64,000 nt of DNA from Actinocatenispora sp963805605 (GCA_963805605.1 CAWDUX010000002.1:310001-374000), one strand, 5' to 3'. Shown: positions 53,989 through 62,843, counted from the stretch's first letter. Numbers and translations are program-made. Notes: a model not told the origin generated them from the sequence alone.

Positions 53989-54663
53989 TCAGCCAGGATC
54001 GCGTACCACCTGGCCGGGCAGGTCCTCGGCGAGCACCACGTCGAGCCGGCGCGGACCGTGTACCCCCTCGACCCGGTCGAACTCGATGTCGCTGGTGGCC
54101 GACGGGCCGCTGATGAATGTCAGCGGCCGTTCCGGCGCGAGCCGGGTCAGTGCCTCGGGCACGGTGGCCGCGATCTGGGCGGCGCCGACCACACAGATGT
54201 GGTGGTCGGGGATCAACGTGACGGCGCGGCGGCCCTGTCCCGGGCCGGAGTCCAGTACCAGGGTGCCGGTCTCGGCGATGGCGACGGCGCAGCCGGTCAG
54301 GACGGTGTCGCAGCCATCGATGTCGGGAACCGTGAGTGGTTCGGCGCTCGAGTCCCGGTGGAGGGTGCCGGTGAACCCGGCGTACCACCCGGCCGGCAGG
54401 TCATGCGGCACGAGCAGGTGCCCGGTACGGTGTGCCGCCAGGATCGCCGCCACCGTGGCGGCCAGCCCGCTCCCGGCGCAGCGGTGCACGGTGGCCCGGT
54501 AGTCGTCCACCCGTTCGTCGAGCAGTGCGACCAGCGTGGCGGCATCGGTGCTGCCGGCGTGCCGGTAGTCGCGCGGCACCGGGACGTCGGAGACGGCCTC
54601 CCCGGCCGGTACGTCGCGCAACGCGATGCGCAGCCGGGCCATGATCTCCTCCCGGGCAGCCAT
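53989..54663 (-). CDS. lutC: L-lactate utilization protein LutC (LUD domain)
   Basis: 224-residue LUD-domain subunit of the LutABC L-lactate dehydrogenase complex. AIAETGTLVLDSGPGQGRRAV and LIPDHHICVV form the shared LUD core also seen in LutB. The ATG overlaps the lutB stop (TGATG), so it is translationally coupled. Last of the GntR-lutA-lutB-lutC set. Fits oxidation of L-lactate released by L-fucose breakdown. Confidence 0.88.
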   Translation of the reverse strand: MAAREEIMARLRIALRDVPAGEAVSDVPVPRDYRHAGSTDAATLVALLDERVDDYRATVHRCAGSGLAATVAAILAAHRTGHLLVPHDLPAGWYAGFTGTLHRDSSAEPLTVPDIDGCDTVLTGCAVAIAETGTLVLDSGPGQGRRAVTLIPDHHICVVGAAQIAATVPEALTRLAPERPLTFISGPSATSDIEFDRVEGVHGPRRLDVVLAEDLPGQVVRDPG

Positions 54664-56195
54664 CAGCGGACCCCGCCGTCGCCGCGCTGCTGCCACCAGT
54701 CCCGGAAACTCTGCCGTGCCGGTAGCGGCGCGTCCCGCGAACTGGTCCAGGCCGACAGCGGCCAGGGCAGTCGGCCGACCGTGGCGGCCGGTCCACCGTC
54801 CGGGGCCGGGCCGCCCAACCGCTGCGCGCCGCGGCGGCGCGACCAGTTCAGCAGGCCGGCGAGCGGGCCGGTGGTACGTCGCGCGGCCCGCAGCGCCACC
54901 TCGTACCGGCGTCGGTCACTCATCACCCAGGACAGTGTGCGCATCGCGGTGCGTTCCGCCGACGGCCGGTTGCGGTCGGTGTCCACCCCGGTCTGGCGCA
55001 GGTGTACCAGCACCTCCGGGATGTTGATCTTCACCGGGCAGACGTCGTAGCAGGCGCCGCACAGAGTCGACGCGTACGGCAGGGAACGGTTGTGCGCCAC
55101 GCCGGTCAGCTGCGGGGAGATGATCGCGCCGATCGGCCCCGGATACACCGAGCCGTACGCGATGCCACCGGCGCGCTCGTACACCGGGCACACGTTCAGG
55201 CAGGCAGAGCATCGGATACAGGCCAGTGCCTGACGCCCGACGGTGTCGGCGAGGGTGGCCGACCGGCCGTTGTCCAGCAGCACGATGTGTACCTCGCGCG
55301 GGCCGTCGCCATCACTGACCCCGGTCCAGGTCGAGGTGTACGGGTTCATCCGTTCCGCGGTCGAGGAACGCGGAAGCAACTGCAGGAACACCTCAAGGTC
55401 GGCGAAGGTGGGCACCAGCTTCTCGATGCCGACCACGCTGATCAGGGCCTCCGGCAGGGTCAGACACATCCGGCCGTTGCCTTCGGACTCCAGCACCACC
55501 AGGGTCCCGGTCTCGGCGACGGCGAAGTTCGCACCGGACACCGCGACCCGGGCGGAGAGGAACTTGCGTCGCAGGTGCCGGCGGGCGGCCTCGGCCAGTG
55601 CGGCCGGCTCGTCGGGGAGCGTGTCGTCGGTGCCGGGCATCCGGTCCCGGAAGATCCGGCCGATCTCGGCCCGGTTGTAGTGGATCGCCGGCACCAGGAT
55701 GTGTGACTGTTCGCCCTCGTCGAGCTGGACGATCAGTTCGGCCAGGTCGGTCTCGTACGCGGTGATCCCCGCCGCGGCCAATGCGTCGTTGAGCTCTATC
55801 TCCTGGGTGACCATCGACTTGATCTTCACCACCTCGTCGGCCCCGGTGGCCGCCACCAGCGCGGTGACGATCCGGTTGGCCTCGGCGGCGTCACGCGCCC
55901 AGTGCACCGTGGCGCCGGCCCGGGTCGCGGCGGCCTCGAACTGTTCCAGCAGTTCGGGAAGGTGCCGGGCGACCCGGCCCTTGACCGCCCGGCCGGTGTC
56001 GCGCAGCTGTTCCCAGTCGTCGAGTTCGGCGACCACCCGGGCGCGCTTGTCCCGGATGGTGTGCGTGGCCCGGCGCAGGTTGGCCCGCAGCTGGGTGTTG
56101 CCGACCTCGGCCCGGGCCCGGCGCGCGAAGGGCTCCGGCGGTGCCAGGTGCCCCGACCCGTGCGGCAGCAGCGGTAGATCTGCGCCCGGACTCAT
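54663..56195 (-). CDS. lutB: L-lactate utilization iron-sulfur protein LutB
   Basis: 510-residue subunit combining an N-terminal LUD domain (GANFAVAETGTLVVLESEGN) with ferredoxin-like cluster motifs CIRCSACLNVCPVY and LCGACYDVCPVKI that hold two [4Fe-4S] clusters. A C-terminal extension of about 110 residues (WVMSDRRRYEVAL, Pro/Ala-rich) follows. ATG 56195. It lies 63 bases after lutA. Confidence 0.93.
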   Translation of the reverse strand: MSPGADLPLLPHGSGHLAPPEPFARRARAEVGNTQLRANLRRATHTIRDKRARVVAELDDWEQLRDTGRAVKGRVARHLPELLEQFEAAATRAGATVHWARDAAEANRIVTALVAATGADEVVKIKSMVTQEIELNDALAAAGITAYETDLAELIVQLDEGEQSHILVPAIHYNRAEIGRIFRDRMPGTDDTLPDEPAALAEAARRHLRRKFLSARVAVSGANFAVAETGTLVVLESEGNGRMCLTLPEALISVVGIEKLVPTFADLEVFLQLLPRSSTAERMNPYTSTWTGVSDGDGPREVHIVLLDNGRSATLADTVGRQALACIRCSACLNVCPVYERAGGIAYGSVYPGPIGAIISPQLTGVAHNRSLPYASTLCGACYDVCPVKINIPEVLVHLRQTGVDTDRNRPSAERTAMRTLSWVMSDRRRYEVALRAARRTTGPLAGLLNWSRRRGAQRLGGPAPDGGPAATVGRLPWPLSAWTSSRDAPLPARQSFRDWWQQRGDGGVR

Positions 56196-56258
56196 CGCGC
56201 CTCCACGATCATGGATTCCCTCACCCCGGCACCCGCCGGGAGCGAGATGCCCGGCCCG

Positions 56259-56996
56259 TCACCCGTCCGCGGCCGATCCCGTACTGGCCAGGATCTGCGC
56301 GTAGTGCATCGACCGTACGCCGGTGCGCAGCCGGCCGAGGCCGCCGGAGATGTGCGCCAGACACGAGTTGTCGGCGGCGGCCAGCACCTCGGCCCCGGTG
56401 CCCTGCACATGCCGTACCTTGTCGGCGAGCATTGCGGTGGACACGTCCGGGTTCTTCATCGCGAAGGTTCCGCCGAAGCCGCAGCACTCATCTGCGGCCG
56501 GCAGCTCGACCAGGTCGATGCCGGACACCGCGCGCAGCAGGCGTTGTGGCCGGTCGCCCAGTCGCAGCATCCGCAGCCCGTGGCAGGTGGTGTGGTACGT
56601 GACGCGGTGGCGGAACACAGCGCCCAGTTCGGTCACCCCGAGTACGTCGATCAGCAGCTCGGAGAGTTCGTACACCCGTGGTGTCACCGCCGCGACCCGG
56701 GCAGCCAGCGCCGGATCGTCGTCGGTCAGCCGGGGGTGGGAGTCACGGATCATCGCCACGCACGACCCGGACGGTGCGACGACCGCCTCGTAGTCGGCGA
56801 ACACCTCGGCGAATCGGGACACCAGCGGCAGCGCCTCGTCCCGGTATCCGGTGTTGGCGTGCAACTGGCCGCAGCAGGTCTGCTCCAACGGGAACTCGAC
56901 CCGGTGGCCGAGCCGTTCCAGGATCTCCACGACCGCTCGTCCGGTGCCGGGGTAGAGCAGGTCGTTGACGCAGGTGATGAACAGACCGATGCGCAT
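56259..56996 (-). CDS. lutA: L-lactate utilization protein LutA (CCG-domain)
   Basis: 245-residue cytoplasmic subunit with two CCG-type cysteine motifs, EQTCCGQLHANTG and ADECCGFGGTFA, that bind Fe-S in heterodisulfide-reductase-like proteins. It opens with MRIGLFITCVND typical of LutA/YkgE. ATG 56996, 6 bases after the GntR stop. Oxidises L-lactate to pyruvate together with LutB and LutC. Confidence 0.92.
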   Translation of the reverse strand: MRIGLFITCVNDLLYPGTGRAVVEILERLGHRVEFPLEQTCCGQLHANTGYRDEALPLVSRFAEVFADYEAVVAPSGSCVAMIRDSHPRLTDDDPALAARVAAVTPRVYELSELLIDVLGVTELGAVFRHRVTYHTTCHGLRMLRLGDRPQRLLRAVSGIDLVELPAADECCGFGGTFAMKNPDVSTAMLADKVRHVQGTGAEVLAAADNSCLAHISGGLGRLRTGVRSMHYAQILASTGSAADG

Positions 56997-57002
56997 TGCG
57001 GT

Positions 57003-57779
57003 TCACCCGGTCCCGGGCAGGTTCGGCGGTGCGTCCATGTCTGTGTCCTCCCCGGGGCCGGTGTAGACCATCCGGTGTCGGGCCCGCGCCGCCGTCAGAT
57101 GCTCGTGCATGGCGTGCCGGGCAGTGTCCGGTTCGCCCGCGGCGACCGCCGTGGCCACCCGCCGGTGCTCGGTGTTGGTCTCGGCCGCCGGACCGGCGGG
57201 CAGATCCAGACGGTACAGGTGCAGGTGGGTATGCAACCGGCCGATCGACTCGGCGAGCAACGGGTTGGCCGACAGTTGCGCGACGAGTTCGTGGAACCGA
57301 GCGTCCTGCTTGGTGAACGCGGAGTAGTGGGCGTAGCCGGTGACGCTGCGGTCCGGCCGCGCCATCTCGGTGGTGGAGTCGAGGCGCTGGAGGATCTCCG
57401 GGTCGGCGCCGCGCTGCGCGGCGAGGCCGGCGGCGGCGACCTCGAGCAGCAGCCGCAGCTCGAACAGGTGCTCGAACTCCTCGTGGGTCAGCAGCGGTGT
57501 CGTGGTGTACCCGGACATTGCGCGTTTGGCCATCAGCCCGTCGGCCTCCAGCCGGGCAAGGGCCTCCCGGACCGGGGTGGGGGAGACGTCCAGTTCACGG
57601 GCCAGTGCGTCGATGTTGATCCGCGAACCCGGTGCGATGACGTGGTCCATCACCCGGGCCTTGATCGCCTCGTAGACATGGTCGGCCAGGGTCGGCCGGT
57701 GCGGCCGGACGACCAGCTGCCGTGTGGCCCGGCTCGATCGTCGCCGGCTCGCTGCCGGCCGGTCGGATGGTGCGGTCAT
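57003..57779 (-). CDS. GntR-family (FadR/FCD) transcriptional regulator
   Basis: 258 residues. A disordered head (about 30 residues) precedes a winged helix (LADHVYEAIKARVMDHVIAPG, ELDVSPTPVREALARLEADGL) and an FCD ligand domain with metal-site histidines (KQDARFHELVAQLSANP, LHTHLHLYRLD). It leads the lut genes and faces the aldo/keto reductase across 137 bases containing a perfect palindrome. ATG 57779 has GGGAG just upstream. Ligand is probably L-lactate, L-fucose or a sugar-acid intermediate. Confidence 0.85.
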   Translation of the reverse strand: MTAPSDRPAASRRRSSRATRQLVVRPHRPTLADHVYEAIKARVMDHVIAPGSRINIDALARELDVSPTPVREALARLEADGLMAKRAMSGYTTTPLLTHEEFEHLFELRLLLEVAAAGLAAQRGADPEILQRLDSTTEMARPDRSVTGYAHYSAFTKQDARFHELVAQLSANPLLAESIGRLHTHLHLYRLDLPAGPAAETNTEHRRVATAVAAGEPDTARHAMHEHLTAARARHRMVYTGPGEDTDMDAPPNLPGTG

Positions 57780-57830
57780 GGTCTCCCGCATCGAGAGCTG
57801 CCCGACCGCTGTCGGTCGCGGCTGAGAGGC

Positions 57831-57844
57831 AATCCTATAGGATT
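57831..57844. promoter_or_regulatory. 14-bp perfect palindromic operator
   Basis: AATCCTATAGGATT sits between the divergent regulator and sugar-acid genes. It is the only A/T-rich palindrome there, overlaps a plausible -10 (CTATAG) and suits a dimeric FadR-type regulator controlling both directions. Confidence 0.6.
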
Positions 57845-57916
57845 TTCCGGGCATCCGACCGGCAGGAGATCGACAGACTGCCGCGTCGAGCGACTGTCGA
57901 CAAGCTAGGGGGCGGC

Positions 57917-58906
57917 ATGGACCCCACCAGGCGGGTACGGCTCGGACGCAGCGAGCTGGAGGTCACCCGGCTCGGGCTGGGCACCGCACCGCTGGGCGGT
58001 CTGTACCGGCAGGTCGGCGACGAGCAGGCGGACAGCGTGGTGCGCCGGGCCTGGCAACTCGGGCTGCGACTGTTCGACACTGCGCCCCTGTACGGCAGCG
58101 GCCTGGCCGAACGCCGACTGGGCGCGGGGCTCGCCGGCCGGCCGCGCGACGACTACGTACTGGCCAGCAAGGTCGGCCGGGTACTGGTGCCCCGCGGCGC
58201 TGCGGGGCACAACGCCGACCCGGACATCTACGTCGAGGAGTCGAGGCTGGTGCCGGTCTTCGACTACTCCTACGACGCCACCCGCCGCAGTCTGGACGAC
58301 AGCCTGGCCCGGCTGGGCCTGGACCGGATCGACGTCGCGCACATCCACGACCCGGACCAGTACTACGCTCCGGCGCTCGACGGGGCCTACAGGGCCCTGC
58401 ACGAGCTGCGGGAGCAGGGCGTCATCGGCGCGGTCAGCGTCGGAATGAACCAGTCGGGCATGCTCACCCGGTTCGCGACGGCCGGCGACTTCGACTGTTT
58501 CCTGCTGGCCGGCCGGTACACGCTGCTGGACACCTCGGCCCTGGCCGATCTGCTGCCGGTGGCGCAGCAACGCGGTATCGCGATCATCGCCGGTGGGGTG
58601 TACAACTCGGGCGTGCTGGCCGACCCCCGGCCCGGCGCGTACTACGACTACCGGCCGGCGCCCGCCGAGCTGGTGGACCGGGCGCTACGCCTCGGGCGGG
58701 TGTGCGCCAGGCACGGGGTGCCGTTGAAGGCTGCCGCGATCCAGTTCCCGTTGGGTCACCCGGCGGTCCACGCGGTGGTGATCGGTGCGCGCAGTGTGGC
58801 GGAGATCGACGAGAACGTCAGGCTGTTCAGACATCCGATCCCTGAGGCATTATGGACCGAACTGAAGGCAGAGGGACTGCTTGCGGAGGGAGTACCCACT
58901 CCTTGA
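57917..58906 (+). CDS. Aldo/keto reductase, probable L-fucose (D-threo-aldose) dehydrogenase
   Basis: 329-residue NAD(P)-dependent oxidoreductase. It has the AKR tetrad regions: FDTAPLYGSGLAERRLG (Asp, Tyr), LASKVGRVL (Lys) and VAHIHDPDQYY (His). Its likeness to D-threo-aldose 1-dehydrogenases, plus downstream L-fuconate dehydratase, indicates oxidation of L-fucose to L-fuconolactone. ATG 57917 with AGGGGG upstream. Next to it stands a lactonase remnant that would have acted second. Confidence 0.82.
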   Translation: MDPTRRVRLGRSELEVTRLGLGTAPLGGLYRQVGDEQADSVVRRAWQLGLRLFDTAPLYGSGLAERRLGAGLAGRPRDDYVLASKVGRVLVPRGAAGHNADPDIYVEESRLVPVFDYSYDATRRSLDDSLARLGLDRIDVAHIHDPDQYYAPALDGAYRALHELREQGVIGAVSVGMNQSGMLTRFATAGDFDCFLLAGRYTLLDTSALADLLPVAQQRGIAIIAGGVYNSGVLADPRPGAYYDYRPAPAELVDRALRLGRVCARHGVPLKAAAIQFPLGHPAVHAVVIGARSVAEIDENVRLFRHPIPEALWTELKAEGLLAEGVPTP

Positions 58907-58947
58907 GTTCGGCTCAGACATCCAGTTACTTGGTGGGCCCGGTCGTG

Positions 58948-59049
58948 ATGGACGCCCACCATCACCTGTGGCGGGGCCGCCGCGGACACGGGTGGCAGAA
59001 CAGCCGGCACCGCGCCGCCACGCCACGTACCGACCGACTGGAGATCTGA
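58948..59049 (+). pseudogene. Amidohydrolase (L-fuconolactonase type) remnant with internal deletion
   Basis: The frame keeps the family start MDAHHHLWRGRRGHGW, where DAHHHLW is the first metal motif, and then after only 33 residues ends at a stop. Just before it, letters of a family-like C-terminus (GTA..ATYRLEI) can be read with single-base shifts. About 250 internal residues are gone. An intact gene would hydrolyse L-fucono-lactone to L-fuconate. Confidence 0.6.
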
Positions 59050-59053
59050 GCAG

Positions 59054-59428
59054 ATGAAACCGATGCGGGTCGGCCCGCGCGGCGCCGAACGACCGGTCGC
59101 GCTCACCGACGACGGCCGCCACCTCGACCTGTCCGGGGCAGTAGGAGACATCGACGGTGGCCTGTTCGCCGCCGACGGCCTGGCGCAGATCCGGGCCGCG
59201 CTGACCGCCGGCGGGCTGCCCGAACTGGACATCACCGGACAGCGGATCGGACCGCCGATCGCCCGTACCGGCGCGATCCTGTGCATCGGGCAGAACTACG
59301 CGGCGCACGCGGCCGAGTCCGGTGCGGAACCGCCGAGCGTACCGATCCTGTTCTACAAGGCACCGAACACGCTGTCCGGTCCCAACGACATGGTACTGAT
59401 TCCGCGCCGCAGCCACCGGACCGACTGG
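59054..59428 (+). pseudogene. Truncated fumarylacetoacetate hydrolase (FAH) family protein
   Basis: Residues 1-125 read as the N-terminal part of an FAH hydrolase: GAILCIGQNYAAHAAESG, PILFYKAPNTLSGPND, PRRSHRTDW. Homology then stops at TDW, where TDWEVELGVVIG should follow, and the frame continues out of phase into the next gene until 59629. The catalytic C-terminal half (metal-binding Glu/Asp) is missing. It would have cleaved 2,4-diketo-3-deoxy-L-fuconate to pyruvate and L-lactate. ATG 59054, 4 bases after the lactonase remnant. Confidence 0.65.
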
Positions 59429-59450
59429 GCGCGAGGAGAGGGCACCGCCG

Positions 59451-60746
59451 ATGGCCACCATCACCGCCGTGGAAACCTACGACATCCGGTTCCCCACCTC
59501 GCGGGAGCTGGACGGTTCGGACGCGATGAACCCGGACCCGGACTACTCCGCCGCCTACCTCGTGCTGCGTTCCGACGACCCGGCCGTACCGGACGGCCAC
59601 GGTTTCGCCTTCACCATCGGCCGGGGTAACGACATCTGTTGCGCGGCAATAGATTTACTCGCGCCGATGCTGATCGGGTCTGATGTGGACAGTCTGGTGG
59701 CCGACCTGGGTGAGGTCGGTCGGCGGCTCACCCACGACTCCCAGCTGCGCTGGCTCGGGCCGGAGAAAGGTGTCATGCACCTGGCCGCGGCGGCACTGCT
59801 CAACGCGGTCTGGGACCTCGCCGCCAAGCTCGCCGGAAAGCCGGTCTGGCAACTGCTCTCGGAGATGTCACCGGAGCAGATCGTCGACCTGGTCGACTGG
59901 CGCTACCTGACCGACGCGCTCACCCCGGCCGCGGCGACCGACCGGCTACGGGAGCTTCTCGCCGGACGTACCGGACGCGTCGAACAGTTGCACTCCACCG
60001 GATACCCGGCCTACACCACCTCACCCGGGTGGCTCGGCTACGACCACGCGAAGGTGGTACGGCTGGCCCGGCAGGCGATCGCCGACGGTTTCAGGCAGAT
60101 CAAGCTGAAAGTCGGCGCGGACCTCACCGACGACGTACGACGGCTGCGGGCGGCCCGGGAGGCGGTGGGTCCCGACGTCCCGATCGCGGTGGACGCCAAC
60201 CAGCGGTGGGACGTACCGGTCGCGATCGAGTGGATGCGCGCGCTGGCGCCGTACCGGCCGTACTGGATCGAGGAACCCACCAGCCCGGACGACATCCTGG
60301 GTCATGCGGCGATCCGGCGCGCGGTGCAGCCGGTCAAGGTCGCCACCGGCGAGCACGTACACAACCGGGTGATGTTCAAGCAGCTGCTGCGGGCCGGCGC
60401 CGTCGACGTGGTGCAGATCGACGCCTGCCGGGTCGGCGGGGTCAACGAGAACGTCGCGATCCTGCTGCTGGCCGCCGAATACGGCGTACCGGTCTGTCCA
60501 CACGCCGGCGGCGTCGGGCTGTGCGAGCTGGTACGGCACCTGTCGATGTTCGACTACGTGGCGGTCTCCGGCACGATGGCCGACCGGATTATCGAGTACG
60601 TCGACCACCTGCACGAGCATTTCGTGGACCCGGCGGTGATCGTCTCCGGTGCCTACCTGGCGCCCACCGCGCCGGGTTTCTCCGCCGAGCTCACCGCCAC
60701 CGCGCTCAGACGGTTCCGCTACCCGGACGGACCGGCCTGGCGGTGA
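59451..60746 (+). CDS. fucD: L-fuconate dehydratase (enolase superfamily)
   Basis: 431-residue Mg-dependent dehydratase converting L-fuconate to 2-keto-3-deoxy-L-fuconate. Catalytic residues fall at IKLKVG (Lys218, Lys220), AVDANQRW (Asp248), WIEEPTSPDD (Glu274), ATGEHVHNR (Glu301), VQIDACR (Asp324) and CPHAGGVG (His351). These numbers agree with those I recall for Xanthomonas FucD, so the assignment is strong. GAGGAGAGGG precedes the ATG. The gene is intact although its upstream neighbour is truncated. Confidence 0.93.
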   Translation: MATITAVETYDIRFPTSRELDGSDAMNPDPDYSAAYLVLRSDDPAVPDGHGFAFTIGRGNDICCAAIDLLAPMLIGSDVDSLVADLGEVGRRLTHDSQLRWLGPEKGVMHLAAAALLNAVWDLAAKLAGKPVWQLLSEMSPEQIVDLVDWRYLTDALTPAAATDRLRELLAGRTGRVEQLHSTGYPAYTTSPGWLGYDHAKVVRLARQAIADGFRQIKLKVGADLTDDVRRLRAAREAVGPDVPIAVDANQRWDVPVAIEWMRALAPYRPYWIEEPTSPDDILGHAAIRRAVQPVKVATGEHVHNRVMFKQLLRAGAVDVVQIDACRVGGVNENVAILLLAAEYGVPVCPHAGGVGLCELVRHLSMFDYVAVSGTMADRIIEYVDHLHEHFVDPAVIVSGAYLAPTAPGFSAELTATALRRFRYPDGPAWR

Positions 60747-60850
60747 CGGGTGGCCGGTCCGACATCCGGGCCACCCGGCGGACCCGGCCGACCGGTCCGA
60801 CGCAGCAGAATGCAGGCAGTAGGGCAGATGGTCTCGGCTGAGGAGGAACG

Positions 60851-61603
60851 GTGGGACAGTTCGACGGACTGGTCGCGGTGGTCACCGGTGGCGGCTCGGG
60901 TATCGGTCGGGCCTGCGCGGAGCTACTGGTGGCCGGCGGTGCGCGGGTCGGGGTGCTCGACATCGAGCCCGGCGGTGCCGGCCTCGACGCGGTGCTGCCG
61001 GTGGTCGCCGACGTCACCGACCAGGCGTCGCTGGACGCCGCGATGGCGGCGGTGGACCAGAGTTTCGGTGGAATCGACATCCTGCTCAACAATGCGGGCA
61101 TCAGTTCGGTCGGCACCGTCAGTGACAACGACGAGGCGGAGTGGCGGCGCAACCTGGACGTCAACGTGGTGGGAGTTGCCCGTACCAGCCGAGCGGCCCT
61201 GCCCTACCTGCGTCGAAGCCGGCACGCTGCCATCGTCAACACCTCGTCGGTCGCGGCGACCGCGGGACTGCCGCAGCGGGTGCTGTACTCGGCGACCAAG
61301 GGTGCCGTGCACGCGATGACCCTGGCCATGGCCGCGGACCTGGTCGCTGAGGGGATCCGGGTGAACTGCGTCGAACCCGGCACGGTGGACACCCCGTGGG
61401 TTGCCCGGCTGCTCGACCGTACCGACGACCCGGCCGGCGAACGGGCGCGGTTGGCGGCACGCCAACCCATCGGCCGGCTCGTCTCGGCCGCGGAGGTGGC
61501 GCATGCGGTGTGCTACCTCGCCTCGCCGGCCGCCGGCTCCACCACCGGAACCGCGCTGCCGGTCGACGGCGGGATGTCGGGGTTACGACTGCCGCGGGCC
61601 TGA
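60851..61603 (+). CDS. SDR oxidoreductase, probable 2-keto-3-deoxy-L-fuconate dehydrogenase
   Basis: 250-residue short-chain dehydrogenase. Rossmann motif TGGGSGIG, NNAG, and catalytic Ser-Tyr-Lys in NTSSVAATAG and YSATKGA. It ends in GTALPVDGGMSG like classical SDRs. GTG start with GAGGAGG 4 bases upstream. Following fucD, it fits NAD-dependent oxidation of 2-keto-3-deoxy-L-fuconate to the 2,4-diketo compound. Confidence 0.82.
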   Translation: MGQFDGLVAVVTGGGSGIGRACAELLVAGGARVGVLDIEPGGAGLDAVLPVVADVTDQASLDAAMAAVDQSFGGIDILLNNAGISSVGTVSDNDEAEWRRNLDVNVVGVARTSRAALPYLRRSRHAAIVNTSSVAATAGLPQRVLYSATKGAVHAMTLAMAADLVAEGIRVNCVEPGTVDTPWVARLLDRTDDPAGERARLAARQPIGRLVSAAEVAHAVCYLASPAAGSTTGTALPVDGGMSGLRLPRA

Positions 61604-61804
61604 CCGGGTAGCCGTCGCAGGGCCCGGCGACCAGGAATGTCGGTTCGCCGGGTGGCCAGGGCGGGGCATGCTAGCGTGTCTCCGGTTTGATCGCGGCAAT
61701 CTCGGCGTACGGCGCGCGAGCTGCGACACCGATCCGGGCCGGGCGTGGACCGCCGCCGGGTCGAGCCGCCAGGCGACAGCCGTCGTGACAGGGGAGTAAC
61801 AGCG

Positions 61805-62707
61805 ATGCAGGTGTTGGTGACCGGCGGCGCCGGGTTCGTCGGCAGCCGGCTCATCCGGAGTCTGATGTCGCACTACAGCGACATCCGGATCGTGTCGGTG
61901 GACAACTACTTCACCGGGACCCTGGACAATCATTGCGACGACGAGCGGGTCACCTACCTGCACGAGAGCACCGTCAACATCGCCAAGGTGTGGGCCAACC
62001 ACGGATTCGGACACATCGACGCGATCTTCCACCTGGGCGAGTACTCCCGGATCCCGCAGTCGTTCGACGAGCCGGACCGGGTCTGGGAGTACAACCTGCA
62101 CGGCACCAAAGAGGTCGTCAGCCTCGCGCACGAGCACGGCGCGAAACTGGTGTACGCGGGGTCCAGTTCCAAGTTCGGCAACGGTGGCGAGGACGAGAAC
62201 CTCAACCCGTACGCCTGGACCAAGGCCAAGAACGTCGAGTACATCCGTAACGTCGCGAACTGGTACGGCCTAGACTACGTCATCACCTACTTCTACAACG
62301 TCTACGGCCCCGGCCAGATCAGTGCCGGCACGTACGCGACGGTCATCGGCATCTTCGAAAGTCAGTACGCCGCCGGCGAGCCGCTGACCGTGGTGGCGCC
62401 GGGGACCCAGACCCGCGACTTCACCCACATCGACGACATCGTGGCGGGCATCCTGACCTGCTACGAGGGCGGTTCCGGGGACGGCTACCTGCTGGGTTTC
62501 GGGCACGAGCGGTCCATGATCGAGGTCGCCGAGATGTTCGGATCCGAGTACCGGGTGGTGCCCTCGACCCGCCGTGGTGAGCGGGTACGCGGTCAGGCGG
62601 ACACCAGCAAGACGCGGGCGCTGGGCTGGGCGCCCACCATCGACCTGCCCGACTACATCGGCCGGGTGACCCGCGACATCGACGCCCGGCGGACCGCTGC
62701 CCGCTGA
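61805..62707 (+). CDS. NAD-dependent nucleotide-sugar epimerase/dehydratase
   Basis: 300-residue extended SDR. MQVLVTGGAGFVGSRLIRSL is the NAD-binding motif; AGSSSKFG and NPYAWTKAKN supply the Ser and YxxxK; VITYFYNVYGPGQ and TRDFTHIDDIV are sugar-nucleotide motifs. GGGGAG lies upstream of ATG 61805. 201 bases separate it from the fucose cluster, so it may belong to glycan synthesis rather than fucose breakdown. Exact sugar not determined. Confidence 0.82.
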   Translation: MQVLVTGGAGFVGSRLIRSLMSHYSDIRIVSVDNYFTGTLDNHCDDERVTYLHESTVNIAKVWANHGFGHIDAIFHLGEYSRIPQSFDEPDRVWEYNLHGTKEVVSLAHEHGAKLVYAGSSSKFGNGGEDENLNPYAWTKAKNVEYIRNVANWYGLDYVITYFYNVYGPGQISAGTYATVIGIFESQYAAGEPLTVVAPGTQTRDFTHIDDIVAGILTCYEGGSGDGYLLGFGHERSMIEVAEMFGSEYRVVPSTRRGERVRGQADTSKTRALGWAPTIDLPDYIGRVTRDIDARRTAAR

Positions 62708-62792
62708 CGACCGCGCCGACTGCTCACCGGATCACACGACCTTCGGGCACGGCGCCGCACCGGTGCGCCCGGTGCCGAACCGGACCGTGCAA

Positions 62793-62831
62793 CGCGGCGG
62801 CCCCCGGAGGTGTTCTCCAGGGGCCGCCGCG
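62793..62831. terminator. Bidirectional terminator between the epimerase and aceE
   Basis: 12-bp perfect inverted repeat (62793-62804 with 62820-62831) with an inner GGAG/CTCC pairing, between convergent genes. Confidence 0.6.
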
Positions 62832-62843
62832 GCAGGCGTCCGG

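Noticed and set aside
56211..57908. 565-residue plus-strand frame across lutA and the GntR gene
   Set aside because: Antisense to two genes with complete family motifs.
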